Shown one piece after another: positions 1 to 7,902 of a stretch of DNA of 64,000 bases. Position 1 is the first letter of the stretch, and every line of letters starts with the position of its first letter. The DNA comes from Rouxiella silvae (GTDB lineage Bacteria > Pseudomonadota > Gammaproteobacteria > Enterobacterales > Enterobacteriaceae): the NCBI RefSeq assembly GCF_002093625.1, contig NZ_MRWD01000020.1, positions 17,122 to 81,121 on the forward strand, given 5' to 3'. The notes under the pieces were generated by a model. That model did not search any database and was not told the origin of the DNA. It was given only the letters and a program-made list of their open reading frames with translations. A program made the translations under genes and the position numbers.

Positions 1-1
1 A

Positions 2-403
2 GCGGTAATAGAAGGTATCGGCATGGCCTCGCGCGACTGTTATCAAGCCATGTCTGACCTTTCTCCCCGCGAGCTGCGTCTTTCCGGCGGGGCTGTGCGC
101 TCGGCCAAAGTGCGGCAAATTTTGTCGGCCTGCATTGGTGCGCCGGTGCGGGTCAGCACACGCGATGAGGCCGGTGCTGCCGGTGCGGCAATGATGGCGG
201 CGGTGGCTATCGGCGCCTATCCGAATATGGACAGCTGCGTCGCCACTTGGGTCACGCCGCTGCTTAACGCTGCCGAAGCGCCACCGTCAGAGTTAGCCGA
301 ACATTATCGTCGGCTTTTTGCAACTTATCAGCAAACCCGCCTTACTTTGCCGCCGGTGTGGACTGAGCTTCAGTCAATTCATAAAGGAGTAAACAATGAG
401 TGA
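2..403 (+). CDS. eryA: Erythritol kinase EryA, C-terminal part (cut by window edge)
   Basis: The reading frame is open from base 2, so the gene begins before the window; the ATG at 23 is internal. The visible 133 residues are the end of an FGGY-type sugar kinase: the opening AVIEGIGMASRDCYQAM matches the helix that follows the ATP-binding loop, and LRLSGGAVRSAKVRQILS matches the adenosine motif of the second domain. FGGY kinases phosphorylate a sugar or polyol with ATP in the cytoplasm. The erythritol assignment rests on the genes that follow (eryB, eryC, eryD), as in the Brucella ery operon; the fragment alone shows only the family. It overlaps eryB by 8 bases, and the eryB ribosome-binding site AAAGGAG lies inside it, so the two are probably translationally coupled. 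Confidence 0.85.
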   Translation, partial: AVIEGIGMASRDCYQAMSDLSPRELRLSGGAVRSAKVRQILSACIGAPVRVSTRDEAGAAGAAMMAAVAIGAYPNMDSCVATWVTPLLNAAEAPPSELAEHYRRLFATYQQTRLTLPPVWTELQSIHKGVNNE

Positions 404-1934
404 GTCAGCCTTATTGGATGTTTTCGTTATTGGCGGCGGGATTAACGGTGCCGGTATTGCTCGCGATGCCGCCGGGCGCGGACTGTCAGTCATGATGTGC
501 GAGAAAGACGATTTGGCGCAGGGCACCTCTTCACGCTCCGGCAAGCTGGTGCACGGCGGCCTGCGTTATCTCGAATATTATGAATTTCGCCTGGTTCGTG
601 AGGCGCTGATTGAGCGCGAAGTGTTGCTCAATTCAGCCTGCCATATCATCTGGCCGATGCGCTTTGTTCTGCCACACAGCCCGCAGGACAGGCCCGCCTG
701 GCTGGTTCGTCTGGGGCTGTTTCTCTATGATCATCTCGGAGGCCGCAAAAAGCTGCCCGGCACCCGTTCGCTGAATCTTGAGCGTTGCCCGGAAGGGGCC
801 CCGCTGCTTAACCGCTATCATCGCGGCTTCGAGTATTCCGACTGCTGGGTGGATGATGCTCGACTCGTCACCTTAAATGCGCTGGATGCCAAAGAGAAGG
901 GTGCGACGATAGCCACTCGCACCACCTGCCTATCGGCCAAGCGTAGCCAGGGCCGCTGGAATATTACCCTGCGTGATGAAAACAGTGGTGAGCTGCGACA
1001 GGTGAGCGCCCGTGTGCTGATTAACGCCGCGGGTCCGTGGGTGTTGGATATTGTTAATCAGGTGACGCACACCACCAGTTCCCGCAAGGTTCGGCTGGTG
1101 AAAGGCTCTCACATTATTGTGCCGAAGTTCTGGGAAGGGCAGCAGGCCTATCTGGTGCAAAACCATGATAAACGAGTGATATTTATCAATCCCTATGAGG
1201 GAGACAAGGCGCTTATTGGCACTACCGATATTCCCTATAAAGGTCGCGCTGAAGACGTGGTGGCCGATGAAAGCGAAATTCAATACCTGATGGATGCGGT
1301 GAATCGCTATTTTAAAGTGAAACTGCGCCGCGACGACGTGATTACTCACTTCTCGGGCGTGCGTCCGCTGTTTGACGACGGCAAAGGCAATCCTTCGGCT
1401 GTCACCCGCGACTACGTCTTTGACTTGGATACCCAAGGCGGCGCGCCCTTACTGCACGTTTTTGGCGGCAAAATTACCACTTTCCGCAAGCTGGCTGAGC
1501 ATGCTATGCAGCGCCTGACGCCCTTTTTACCCAATATGGGGCCGGACTGGACGCGAGAGGGCGTATTGCCCGGCGGTGAAATTGAGCACGCCGATTTCGA
1601 AACCTTCAGTCAACAACTCCAGCAGGATTACCCTTGGTTGCCGCAGACACTGCGCAAGCATTATGGTCGTCTTTACGGTGCGCGAACTCGCGACGTTATC
1701 GGCGGCGCGACGTCGCTTTCGAGCCTTGGCCGTCATTTTGGCAGTCAGTTTTATGAGGCCGAAGCGCGCTATCTGGTGAAAACCGAGTGGGCGCAATGCG
1801 CTGAGGACATCCTCAAACGCCGTACCAAACACGGGCTGCATCTTACGCCAGGGCAAATTGAAGCTTTCGAACAGTGGTTTGAACAGACACTGGGCACGCG
1901 GCCGCCGGAGATTTTGCAGGCCAACGTCGGTTGA
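396..1934 (+). CDS. eryB: Erythritol-phosphate dehydrogenase EryB (GlpD-like flavoprotein)
   Basis: A 512-residue FAD-dependent oxidoreductase of the glycerol-3-phosphate dehydrogenase family, close in length to E. coli GlpD (about 500). Residues 9-30 form the Rossmann FAD motif (VIGGGINGAGIARDAAGRG), followed by the GlpD-type segment TSSRSGKLVHGGLRYLE. The C-terminal DAO domain contains VFGGKITTFRKLAE near residue 355. In the erythritol pathway EryB oxidises erythritol 4-phosphate to a tetrulose phosphate, probably passing electrons to the quinone pool as GlpD does. The start ATG at 396 follows AAAGGAG with good spacing. It overlaps the kinase upstream and is followed by eryC with a short gap, so it belongs to one operon. 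Alternative: a true glpD. The kinase/EryC/SorC context makes erythritol more likely. Confidence 0.85.
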   Translation: MSESALLDVFVIGGGINGAGIARDAAGRGLSVMMCEKDDLAQGTSSRSGKLVHGGLRYLEYYEFRLVREALIEREVLLNSACHIIWPMRFVLPHSPQDRPAWLVRLGLFLYDHLGGRKKLPGTRSLNLERCPEGAPLLNRYHRGFEYSDCWVDDARLVTLNALDAKEKGATIATRTTCLSAKRSQGRWNITLRDENSGELRQVSARVLINAAGPWVLDIVNQVTHTTSSRKVRLVKGSHIIVPKFWEGQQAYLVQNHDKRVIFINPYEGDKALIGTTDIPYKGRAEDVVADESEIQYLMDAVNRYFKVKLRRDDVITHFSGVRPLFDDGKGNPSAVTRDYVFDLDTQGGAPLLHVFGGKITTFRKLAEHAMQRLTPFLPNMGPDWTREGVLPGGEIEHADFETFSQQLQQDYPWLPQTLRKHYGRLYGARTRDVIGGATSLSSLGRHFGSQFYEAEARYLVKTEWAQCAEDILKRRTKHGLHLTPGQIEAFEQWFEQTLGTRPPEILQANVG

Positions 1935-1948
1935 TTAAGGGGGCAATG

Positions 1949-2881
1949 ATGGCACTCACACTGTCTTTGAACACCAATCCGCTGGTCAACCGCCTTGCGG
2001 AGCCGGAAGATCTGATTTACACCGTCGCGCGCGAAATCCGCATTCGTGACCTTCAGCTGACCCACGAATTTATTAATCCATCGTGGCCCGCTGCAACCCT
2101 GCGCCGCCTGACGCGCCGAATGAGTGCCGCGATGGCGAGCACCGGCGTGCGCGTCACGTCGGGCATGACTGGCCCTTACGGACGGCTTAATCATTTTGGT
2201 CATCCCGATGCAGACGTGCGCCGCTATTACCTGGATTGGTTTAAAACCTTTGCTGATATCACTGCCGATTTGGGGGGCAAATCGGTCGGTTCGCAATTTG
2301 CTATCTTTACTTATCAAGATTATGACTATCCCGCACGACGGGAAGCACTGCAAAATATCGCCGTTGATTGCTGGTGCGAAGTGGCGGAGCATGCCAAAGC
2401 CGCAGGCCTGGAGTTTCTTTTTTGGGAACCGATGAGCGTGGGCAGAGAGTTTGGCGAAACCATTCAAGCCAGTATGAGTCTGCAAAAACGGCTGGCCGAG
2501 GCATCAATGGCGATACCGATGTGGATGATGGCTGACATCGATCACGGCGACGTGAGCTCTACTAATCCTGAGGATTATGACCCTTACGCCTGGGCCGCTG
2601 CCGTGCCGCGCTTCTCGCCAATTATTCATATTAAGCAAAGTATGTTAGATAAAGGTGGTCATCGCCCCTTCACTGCGCAGTATAATGCTAACGGCCGAAT
2701 TCAACCCGAGCCGTTACTTGATGCTTTTGCCCGCGGGGGAGCAAAGGACAACGAAATTTGTCTGGAGCTAAGTTTCAAAGAGCGTGAGCCCAGCGACAGG
2801 CAGGTTGTCGCACAGATTGCCGAAAGTGTGGCTTTCTGGGCACCGCATATTGATGCCGGCGGCCAGCATTTATCACTATAA
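1949..2881 (+). CDS. eryC: EryC: tetrulose-phosphate isomerase/epimerase of the erythritol pathway
   Basis: A 310-residue protein of the xylose-isomerase-like TIM-barrel family (AP endonuclease 2 fold). Acidic and histidine residues typical of its metal site are visible in FLFWEPMS, MMADIDHGD and IIHIKQS, and the late glutamate in EICLELSF. It resembles EryC of Brucella and rhizobia, first called an erythrulose-phosphate dehydrogenase and later placed at an isomerase/epimerase step converting L- to D-tetrulose phosphate on the way to erythrose 4-phosphate. I am sure of the family and confident of the orthology, less so of the exact step. Start: the frame opens with a TTG at 1931, but AAGGGGG ends just before tandem ATGs at 1946 and 1949; the spacing favours 1949. 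The partner isomerases (tpiA2, rpiB) are not in the window and may lie upstream. Confidence 0.82.
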   Translation: MALTLSLNTNPLVNRLAEPEDLIYTVAREIRIRDLQLTHEFINPSWPAATLRRLTRRMSAAMASTGVRVTSGMTGPYGRLNHFGHPDADVRRYYLDWFKTFADITADLGGKSVGSQFAIFTYQDYDYPARREALQNIAVDCWCEVAEHAKAAGLEFLFWEPMSVGREFGETIQASMSLQKRLAEASMAIPMWMMADIDHGDVSSTNPEDYDPYAWAAAVPRFSPIIHIKQSMLDKGGHRPFTAQYNANGRIQPEPLLDAFARGGAKDNEICLELSFKEREPSDRQVVAQIAESVAFWAPHIDAGGQHLSL

Positions 2882-2960
2882 CGGCTGTGTTATCGTGGAT
2901 GATAAGGGCGATTCCCTTGATTATAATGATGAATATTATTGAACCTTTACTGGAGTTTTT

Positions 2961-3395
2961 ATGACCGCCCCTATTAAGATTGCCTACATCAAAGCCAACT
3001 GGCACGCCGATATTGTTAACCAGACGCTGGTAGGTTTTAAACAGTATTTGGAAACCCATCAGCAGGCGTATGAGCTTGAAGTGTTTGACGTCCCCGGCGC
3101 ATTTGAAATGCCTTTGCTGGCCAAGCGTTTGGCCCAGCGTGGCAACATTGATGCTGTAGTTTGCGCCGCTTTGGTGGTTGACGGTGGTATTTATCGCCAT
3201 GATTTTGTTGCGCAGGCAGTGGTTAGCGGCCTGATGCAGGTTCAGCTAGAGACCGACGTGCCGGTGTTTTCCGTTTCACTGACCCCACACAACTTCCAGC
3301 CAGAAAAAGAGTTCACCGAGTTCTACCATACGCACTTCGTCAAAAAAGGCGCAGAAGCAGCCAAGGCCGTTTGCATGGTTCACGCTATTAAATGA
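2961..3395 (+). CDS. ribH2: Type-II 6,7-dimethyl-8-ribityllumazine synthase (RibH2-like)
   Basis: A 144-residue lumazine synthase, an enzyme that condenses a ribitylamino-uracil with dihydroxybutanone phosphate in riboflavin synthesis. The RibH2 signature is visible: ANWHADIV with Trp in place of the Phe usual in RibH1, then DVPGAFEMPLLAKRL, VVDGGIYRHDFVAQAVV with the catalytic-type His, and VSLTPHNF replacing the RibH1 segment. Length fits the family. It sits between eryC and eryD on the same strand (79 bases after eryC, 23 before eryD), with a TGGAG ribosome-binding site. A second lumazine synthase inside an erythritol operon is odd, because Enterobacterales normally carry ribH next to nusB. 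It may have been retained for a sugar-phosphate reaction instead of flavin synthesis, but nothing in the sequence proves that. Confidence 0.85.
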   Translation: MTAPIKIAYIKANWHADIVNQTLVGFKQYLETHQQAYELEVFDVPGAFEMPLLAKRLAQRGNIDAVVCAALVVDGGIYRHDFVAQAVVSGLMQVQLETDVPVFSVSLTPHNFQPEKEFTEFYHTHFVKKGAEAAKAVCMVHAIK

Positions 3396-3418
3396 TCGAG
3401 ACGGTTTTGAGGTAATCC

Positions 3419-4375
3419 ATGAAACATTCTTCCTCGCAGGCGGACGCTGACGACTCCCTTGCACTACGAGCCGCTTGGCTGCACTACGTAGGAGGACTGA
3501 CTCAGGCAGACGTTGCAAAACGTCTGGGGTTACCTTCCCTAAAAACCCATCGAATGATCGCCCGCGTGGTGGCCGACGGTGCGGTAAAGGTGACCATCGA
3601 TGGCGATATCGTTGAGTGCGTCAAGCTTGAGGATCGGCTGCGGGACAATTTTGGCTTGAGCTTTTGTCGTGTTGCGCCAGATTTGGCCGAAAGCGGCCTG
3701 CCGGTCAGAGCCTTGGGCATGGCGGGCGCAGACTATTTGCGCAGCCTGCTGGTTTCCGACCAACTGACGACCTTGGGACTGGGACATGGCCGCACGTTGT
3801 CTTCTGTGGTGCATCAACTGCCGCGTATCGATGCGCAACGGGTGCAGTTTGTTTCTCTTTTGGGCTGTCTGACGCGCAATTATGCCCTTAATCCGCACGA
3901 CGTCATGCACCGCATCGCCGAAAAAACCGGTGCACACGCCTACATCATGCCGGTACCATTTTTAGCTAATACCGTTGAAGATAAAGACGTTCTCCTGTCC
4001 CAACGCGGGGTGAGAGAAGTTTTCTCGATGGCTGAAGGTGCCGAAGTAAAACTGGTGGGTATTGGTACGGTAGAAGCCGCGGCGCAGTTGGTGGAGGCCG
4101 GTATGGTGCAAGAGGACGAAATGCAGGATATTTCATCCTCCGGCGGCGTGGGCGAGTTAATAGGGCATTTCTTTGACCGCCACGGCCGCGCCATCAATAC
4201 CCAACTCACCGCCAGAACGCTGGCCGTGACGCTGGATACCAATCGCGCCGATAAAATTGTGGCGATTGCCGGCGGTGAAAATAAAATCGATGCGATCCGC
4301 GCCGTGCTGGCCAGCGGCCTGCTGCACGGATTAATCACCGATGAAATTACCGCCAGTGCATTGGTCAAAGAGTAA
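3419..4375 (+). CDS. eryD: SorC/DeoR-family transcriptional regulator EryD
   Basis: A 318-residue regulator with an N-terminal helix-turn-helix (about residues 14-50, LRAAWLHYVGGLTQADVAKR, then LPSLKTHRMIARVV) and a SorC-type sugar-phosphate-binding domain of NagB/RpiA fold. VVAIAGGENKIDAIRAVL and GLLHGLITDE near the C terminus are typical of that domain. In Brucella, EryD represses the ery operon and erythritol relieves the repression. Here it is the last gene of the plus-strand operon, with GAGGT five bases before the ATG. It ends convergently against the NTF2-like gene with 11 bases between stop codons, and I see no hairpin terminator there. Assignment as EryD and not another SorC-family polyol regulator is by position. 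Confidence 0.85.
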   Translation: MKHSSSQADADDSLALRAAWLHYVGGLTQADVAKRLGLPSLKTHRMIARVVADGAVKVTIDGDIVECVKLEDRLRDNFGLSFCRVAPDLAESGLPVRALGMAGADYLRSLLVSDQLTTLGLGHGRTLSSVVHQLPRIDAQRVQFVSLLGCLTRNYALNPHDVMHRIAEKTGAHAYIMPVPFLANTVEDKDVLLSQRGVREVFSMAEGAEVKLVGIGTVEAAAQLVEAGMVQEDEMQDISSSGGVGELIGHFFDRHGRAINTQLTARTLAVTLDTNRADKIVAIAGGENKIDAIRAVLASGLLHGLITDEITASALVKE

Positions 4376-4386
4376 TTAAACAACGA

Positions 4387-4785
4387 TCAGAGGGCGCTGC
4401 TGGTTTCATGCAGATGGCGCCACACAATGTTACCCTGCGCCGTGCGTTCAAACACCGCGGTGGAATAACGCAGCGTTGTAATGTCGGCAAGTCGTTGCTT
4501 TTCCTGATAACTTACCACAGCACCGGTTGGCCACTCTGCCACCGTGCGAAGATCAAATACCTCAATCTCCAGTCCACTTTTTGCCGAGCCGTTAGCGCGG
4601 AAAAATCTGCTCAGCCCGGCAAAGTCCAGTGCATTTCCCGCGACGCCGATCATGCTGTACTGCTCGCTGAAGCGGGTTATCAGCCGATCGCAGACCTCTT
4701 CAGGCACCTCGCCTTCGCCCAGCCATTGCTCAATTAAGCGATGGGCCTCAATGACTTCGTTAAAGTATGGATTAGTGTGCAGCAT
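4387..4785 (-). CDS. Small NTF2-fold (SnoaL/DUF4440-like) protein
   Basis: A 132-residue protein with the alternating helix and beta pattern of the NTF2/SnoaL superfamily: an early helix (YFNEVIEAHRLIEQWLGEG), then a late strand pair (YSTAVFERTAQGNIVWRHLHE) typical of the cone-shaped barrel. No catalytic residues can be assigned and the function is unknown. The frame extends upstream, but the ATG at 4785 is preceded by AGGAAATATT, a good ribosome-binding site, and the longer version would run into the stop codon of the exporter gene. It lies 13 bases after the MFS gene on the same strand, so the two probably share a transcript. It may be an accessory or detoxifying partner of that exporter. 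Confidence 0.7.
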   Translation of the reverse strand: MLHTNPYFNEVIEAHRLIEQWLGEGEVPEEVCDRLITRFSEQYSMIGVAGNALDFAGLSRFFRANGSAKSGLEIEVFDLRTVAEWPTGAVVSYQEKQRLADITTLRYSTAVFERTAQGNIVWRHLHETSSAL

Positions 4786-4798
4786 AATATTTCCTGTG

Positions 4799-6166
4799 TT
4801 ATGGCGTGAGCCTAGCGACAATGCGGCAATTATCAAGTCGCAGGCAGAGCGCTATGGGGAGAAGGGTGCTGAGTGCCGCGAGGGCAAAACAACTGCGATA
4901 GGCTTCACTTGCCGGCTGTAGCGCCGAAAGCAGATTATACAACAGCCCCATTAGCGTAACGCCGAGGCAAAAACTTAGCTGGCGATTGATATTCCACAGC
5001 GCGCTGGCATCGCTAAGTTGGGCATTGTCGATATCGATAAAGGCTGCGCTCTGCGCCGTGCTACTGCAAAGACTGCTGCCAAAGCCCATCAGCGCAAAGC
5101 AAACAATCTGAGTGATCCTGTCATCGGCTGTGCCAATCAGTGTGAGTCCTGCCAGGCCGCAGCCGTTGATTATGCAGCCGGCAATAAACAGCGGACGTGG
5201 ACCAAGCTGATTGAATTTTTTACCGGTCAGGCTAATCGCCAAAAAGGCGGCCAGTGCCCAGGGCAGCATCAGTTCACCGACCTGCGTGGCAGGCATCCCC
5301 AGCTGGTTTTGCAGATACAGCATCGTCAGCAGACTAACGCCTGTGAAAATGCCGGGCACCAGTTGATAAATAAGCATGGAAATTTTAAACAGCGGCAGTC
5401 TGGCAAGCCGCAGATTGAGCAGTGGGTGAGGCTTTTGCAGCGACCGGTAAATGAAAAATAGCATGATTGCTATCCCGGCCATCAGTAACAACGCACCGAT
5501 AAGTTGGGTGCCGTTGCCGCCTAGCAGCGTCAGCCCGAGAAGAATCAGCAGCAGCGCGGAGGAGGAAGTCAGTAATCCGCCCACGTCTAACCTCTGGACG
5601 GGTAGAGCAGACTTTTCGCTACGCAACCAAAGGGCCGCCAACAGCAGGTTCACTGCCGCCAGTGGAACGGAGGCAAAAAACACCCATCGCCAGCCAACGT
5701 TGTCGGCAATAATTCCTCCCACCGCCGGTGAAAGCGCGGGCGCCAGCAGCCCAACCAGCATAATAATGGCCGAAAGGCGTGCCCGTTGGCTTGGGGGATA
5801 AAGTGCATAAGTTAGCGTCTGACCAATCGGGATGAGCAGGCCGCCTCCTAAGCCTTGCACAACTCGCCAGCCTATCAACGCAGCCAGTGAATTGGCGGTG
5901 CCTGCACCCACAGTGGCCACCAAAAAAGTCATCAAAGAGATCAATAAAAGGCGCTTGGCACCGAGTCGGCTGGCCAACCAGCGGCTGGCGGGGATTACCA
6001 GCGTAAGGCCGACGATGTAACCGTTGCTTATCCACGCCAACTGCTCCACGTTGGCCTGAAAGTGGTGCGAGATTGCCGGATAGGCCACGTTGGAAATAAA
6101 CATGTTAATCAAGTCGATGAAGAATCCGAGCAGGTAAACAACAGCGACGCGCGTGCGATAATTCAT
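4799..6166 (-). CDS. MFS drug-efflux-type transporter (DHA2/EmrB-like)
   Basis: A 455-residue integral inner-membrane protein with about 14 hydrophobic segments, as in the 14-TM DHA2 branch of the major facilitator superfamily. Conserved motifs include WLASRLGAKRLLL (the A-motif loop between TM2 and TM3), GWRVVQGLGGGLLIPIGQTL (TM4) and LSPAVGGIIADNVGWRW (antiporter motif C region). Such proteins export lipophilic drugs or metabolites in exchange for protons; the substrate cannot be read from sequence. The ATG at 6166 has GGAG six bases upstream. It is divergent from the LysR gene at 6271, with a perfect dyad in the shared promoter region, which suggests direct LysR control. Confidence 0.85.
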   Translation of the reverse strand: MNYRTRVAVVYLLGFFIDLINMFISNVAYPAISHHFQANVEQLAWISNGYIVGLTLVIPASRWLASRLGAKRLLLISLMTFLVATVGAGTANSLAALIGWRVVQGLGGGLLIPIGQTLTYALYPPSQRARLSAIIMLVGLLAPALSPAVGGIIADNVGWRWVFFASVPLAAVNLLLAALWLRSEKSALPVQRLDVGGLLTSSSALLLILLGLTLLGGNGTQLIGALLLMAGIAIMLFFIYRSLQKPHPLLNLRLARLPLFKISMLIYQLVPGIFTGVSLLTMLYLQNQLGMPATQVGELMLPWALAAFLAISLTGKKFNQLGPRPLFIAGCIINGCGLAGLTLIGTADDRITQIVCFALMGFGSSLCSSTAQSAAFIDIDNAQLSDASALWNINRQLSFCLGVTLMGLLYNLLSALQPASEAYRSCFALAALSTLLPIALCLRLDNCRIVARLTP

Positions 6167-6237
6167 GGGGTTCTCCGCAAATGAACGGCGAGTGTAATCG
6201 ACATAATCAGGCGGATAAACCGCACCTCAGCAGTTAC

Positions 6238-6260
6238 ACTGTCAAAAAAATTTTGACAGT
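6238..6260. promoter_or_regulatory. Perfect 23-bp dyad, candidate LysR operator
   Basis: ACTGTCAAAA, a 3-base spacer AAA, then TTTTGACAGT: a perfect 10-bp inverted repeat. It lies 11 bases before the ATG of the LysR gene and about 70 bases before the start of the divergent MFS gene. Its position overlaps where the lysR promoter or leader must be. LysR proteins bind dyads in such divergent spacers and usually repress themselves. The assignment to this regulator is an inference. Confidence 0.6.
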
Positions 6261-6270
6261 GGGTTGAGTG

Positions 6271-7164
6271 ATGCTGAATTTTCAACGATTAGAGATATTC
6301 GTCAACGTGGCGGCAGCGGGAAGTTTTACCGCCGCCGCCGGTGCGATGGGGCTGACCAAAGCGGTGGTGAGCTTCAACATTAAGCAGCTGGAAGCCGAAC
6401 TCGGCGTCGCTCTGCTGCATCGCACGACGCGCCGTGTTTCATTAACAGGCGCAGGGGAGGGGTTTTATCAACGCTGTTTACTGTTGCTGCAGGATGCCGA
6501 AAGCGTATTGGACGAGGTTCGCCGCGACCATCATGGACTGAGTGGCGTGTTGCGATTAACCACCACGCCTGAATATGGCGCGCGTAAAGTCGTGCCTGCA
6601 CTGAGTTCGTTTGCTGAACGACATCCTCAGCTGCGGGTGCAGTTAGTGTCGTCATCCACGCATAGCGATTTGATTTCAGACCGCTTTGACGTCGCAATTC
6701 GGCTAGGTCAACTTGCAGATTCCAGCCATCACGCTACGCTTATCGACAGTTTTGACATTTTACCTGTTGCCTCACCGGCTTATATACAGCGTTTTGCACC
6801 GCAGGGCATTCATTCGTTAGCGCAGTTAGCGCAGGCGCGATGGATTGCCCACAGTCGATTATCGACGCCGCTGAGTTGGGTCGTGACCACGCCCCAGAAG
6901 CACAGTTGTCTTTTTAACGTTGAGCCGGGTGCATCAATCATGGCCGACAGCGCGGCGGCGCTGTTATCGTTTGTCCTTAACGCCGCCGGTGTGGCGCTTT
7001 TGCCCGCCTGGCTGGTGGCCGACGAAATTGCGCAACAGAAACTGACGGTGTTGCTTGCGGATCACCACTTTCCGCGCCAAGGGATTTATGCGCTGTATCC
7101 CAATACACGCTATGTGCCGGAGAAGGTGAGACTGTTTATTGAGCATCTTAAGAACAGGATTTAA
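6271..7164 (+). CDS. LysR-family transcriptional regulator
   Basis: A 297-residue LysR-type regulator. The N-terminal winged helix-turn-helix is clear: LEIFVNVAAAGSFTAAAGAM, then AVVSFNIKQLEAELGVALL and HRTTRRVSLTGAGEGFY. The rest is the two-lobed effector domain, with FDVAIRLGQLADSS and the usual GVALLPAWLV near the end. It belongs to the branch often found divergent from MFS exporters. The frame starts with a GTG at 6268, but the ATG at 6271 is the more natural start. The likely target is the adjacent MFS/NTF2 transcript, through the dyad at 6238-6260. Effector unknown. Confidence 0.88.
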   Translation: MLNFQRLEIFVNVAAAGSFTAAAGAMGLTKAVVSFNIKQLEAELGVALLHRTTRRVSLTGAGEGFYQRCLLLLQDAESVLDEVRRDHHGLSGVLRLTTTPEYGARKVVPALSSFAERHPQLRVQLVSSSTHSDLISDRFDVAIRLGQLADSSHHATLIDSFDILPVASPAYIQRFAPQGIHSLAQLAQARWIAHSRLSTPLSWVVTTPQKHSCLFNVEPGASIMADSAAALLSFVLNAAGVALLPAWLVADEIAQQKLTVLLADHHFPRQGIYALYPNTRYVPEKVRLFIEHLKNRI

Positions 7165-7178
7165 CGCACTAGAAGAAG

Positions 7179-7194
7179 TGTGATCTAGGTCACA
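7179..7194. promoter_or_regulatory. CRP-like binding site
   Basis: TGTGATCTAGGTCACA matches the CRP consensus TGTGA-N6-TCACA exactly in both half-sites. It lies 15 bases after the lysR stop codon and about 700 bases before pqqU, which is far for direct activation of pqqU. It may serve a distal promoter or an unrecognised transcript in the gap. Confidence 0.6.
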
Positions 7195-7681
7195 TTTCAT
7201 CGGTAGAACTTATCTATTTCAATTTATACATAGTTAATACCTATTAGCCCCGAGATATATCGCGATAGCGGGGAAATAATTAATGAAAATATCGTTGAAG
7301 AATTAGCGTTAAATAGGCCGTGTGAATAAGTGCGGCATTTGGCGCGATTAGTAGACAGTTGACGTTTTGTAAAGGTCAGTTAAGCGAAATTATGTCTAAT
7401 AATTGCGCGTAAACAGGCGTGAGCGGTTACAATTTGGCGGCTTTTTCTTTGCATAATAACCCGTGGTTTGGTGTTGATAAAACAGGGGTTGGAATATTAT
7501 CGGTCGGGTAAATCTGTTTTATAACGCGGGTGATTTCGACATGTTTGGCCGGTTCTCTCCGCCATGTTTTTTTATGTAATTGATTTTTAATGATCTATTT
7601 GAAATAATTATTACCGTGATGCAAATGTGAAAAGCCGTTTTTTAAATAATGGGTTATAGATATGATTCATGTATTTTATGT

Positions 7682-7697
7682 GTGTAATCGATTACAC
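7682..7697. promoter_or_regulatory. Perfect 16-bp palindrome resembling a GalR/LacI-family operator
   Basis: GTGTAATCGATTACAC is a perfect palindrome with a central CG and TGTAA/TTACA arms, the form of GalR/GalS and related LacI-family operators. It is about 205 bases before the pqqU start, within a plausible promoter region. A sugar- or gluconate-responsive repressor controlling pqqU and gcd would make sense, but the cognate regulator is not in the window. Confidence 0.55.
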
Positions 7698-7902
7698 TGA
7701 TTGGAAGATACATATTTTATACGTACAGATAACTTTTAAAATCATGCACGTTAACTCTGCGTGCTATATTTTTTAAAATACAGCCATCCTGTAAAGTTCT
7801 GTATATACTCTCCGTTCGTTTAAATTTATATTATGCAGCTGCGTGACACAGTCTCTGGGGATTGCGTGCCTTGATTGACTTATTCATCTACGTTGTGGGC
7901 GC

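Larger units (their letters stand above)
7165..7902. other. 738-bp AT-rich intergenic regulatory region
   Basis: No convincing gene is seen in this stretch on either strand. It is visibly richer in A and T than its flanks. It holds a CRP-like site (7179-7194), a small hairpin with CCCCG/CGGGG arms around 7248-7273, a perfect palindrome (7682-7697) and a GCACG/CGTGC hairpin near 7745-7763. A TATACT at 7804-7809 could be a -10 element for pqqU, but no good -35 element is at the right distance. The length suggests a complex promoter or an unannotated small RNA. Confidence 0.5.

Noticed and set aside
1769..2485. 238-residue minus-strand open frame opposite eryB and eryC
   Set aside because: It spans the junction of two well-supported plus-strand genes, has no ribosome-binding site or family resemblance, and reflects the GC-rich third positions of the sense genes.
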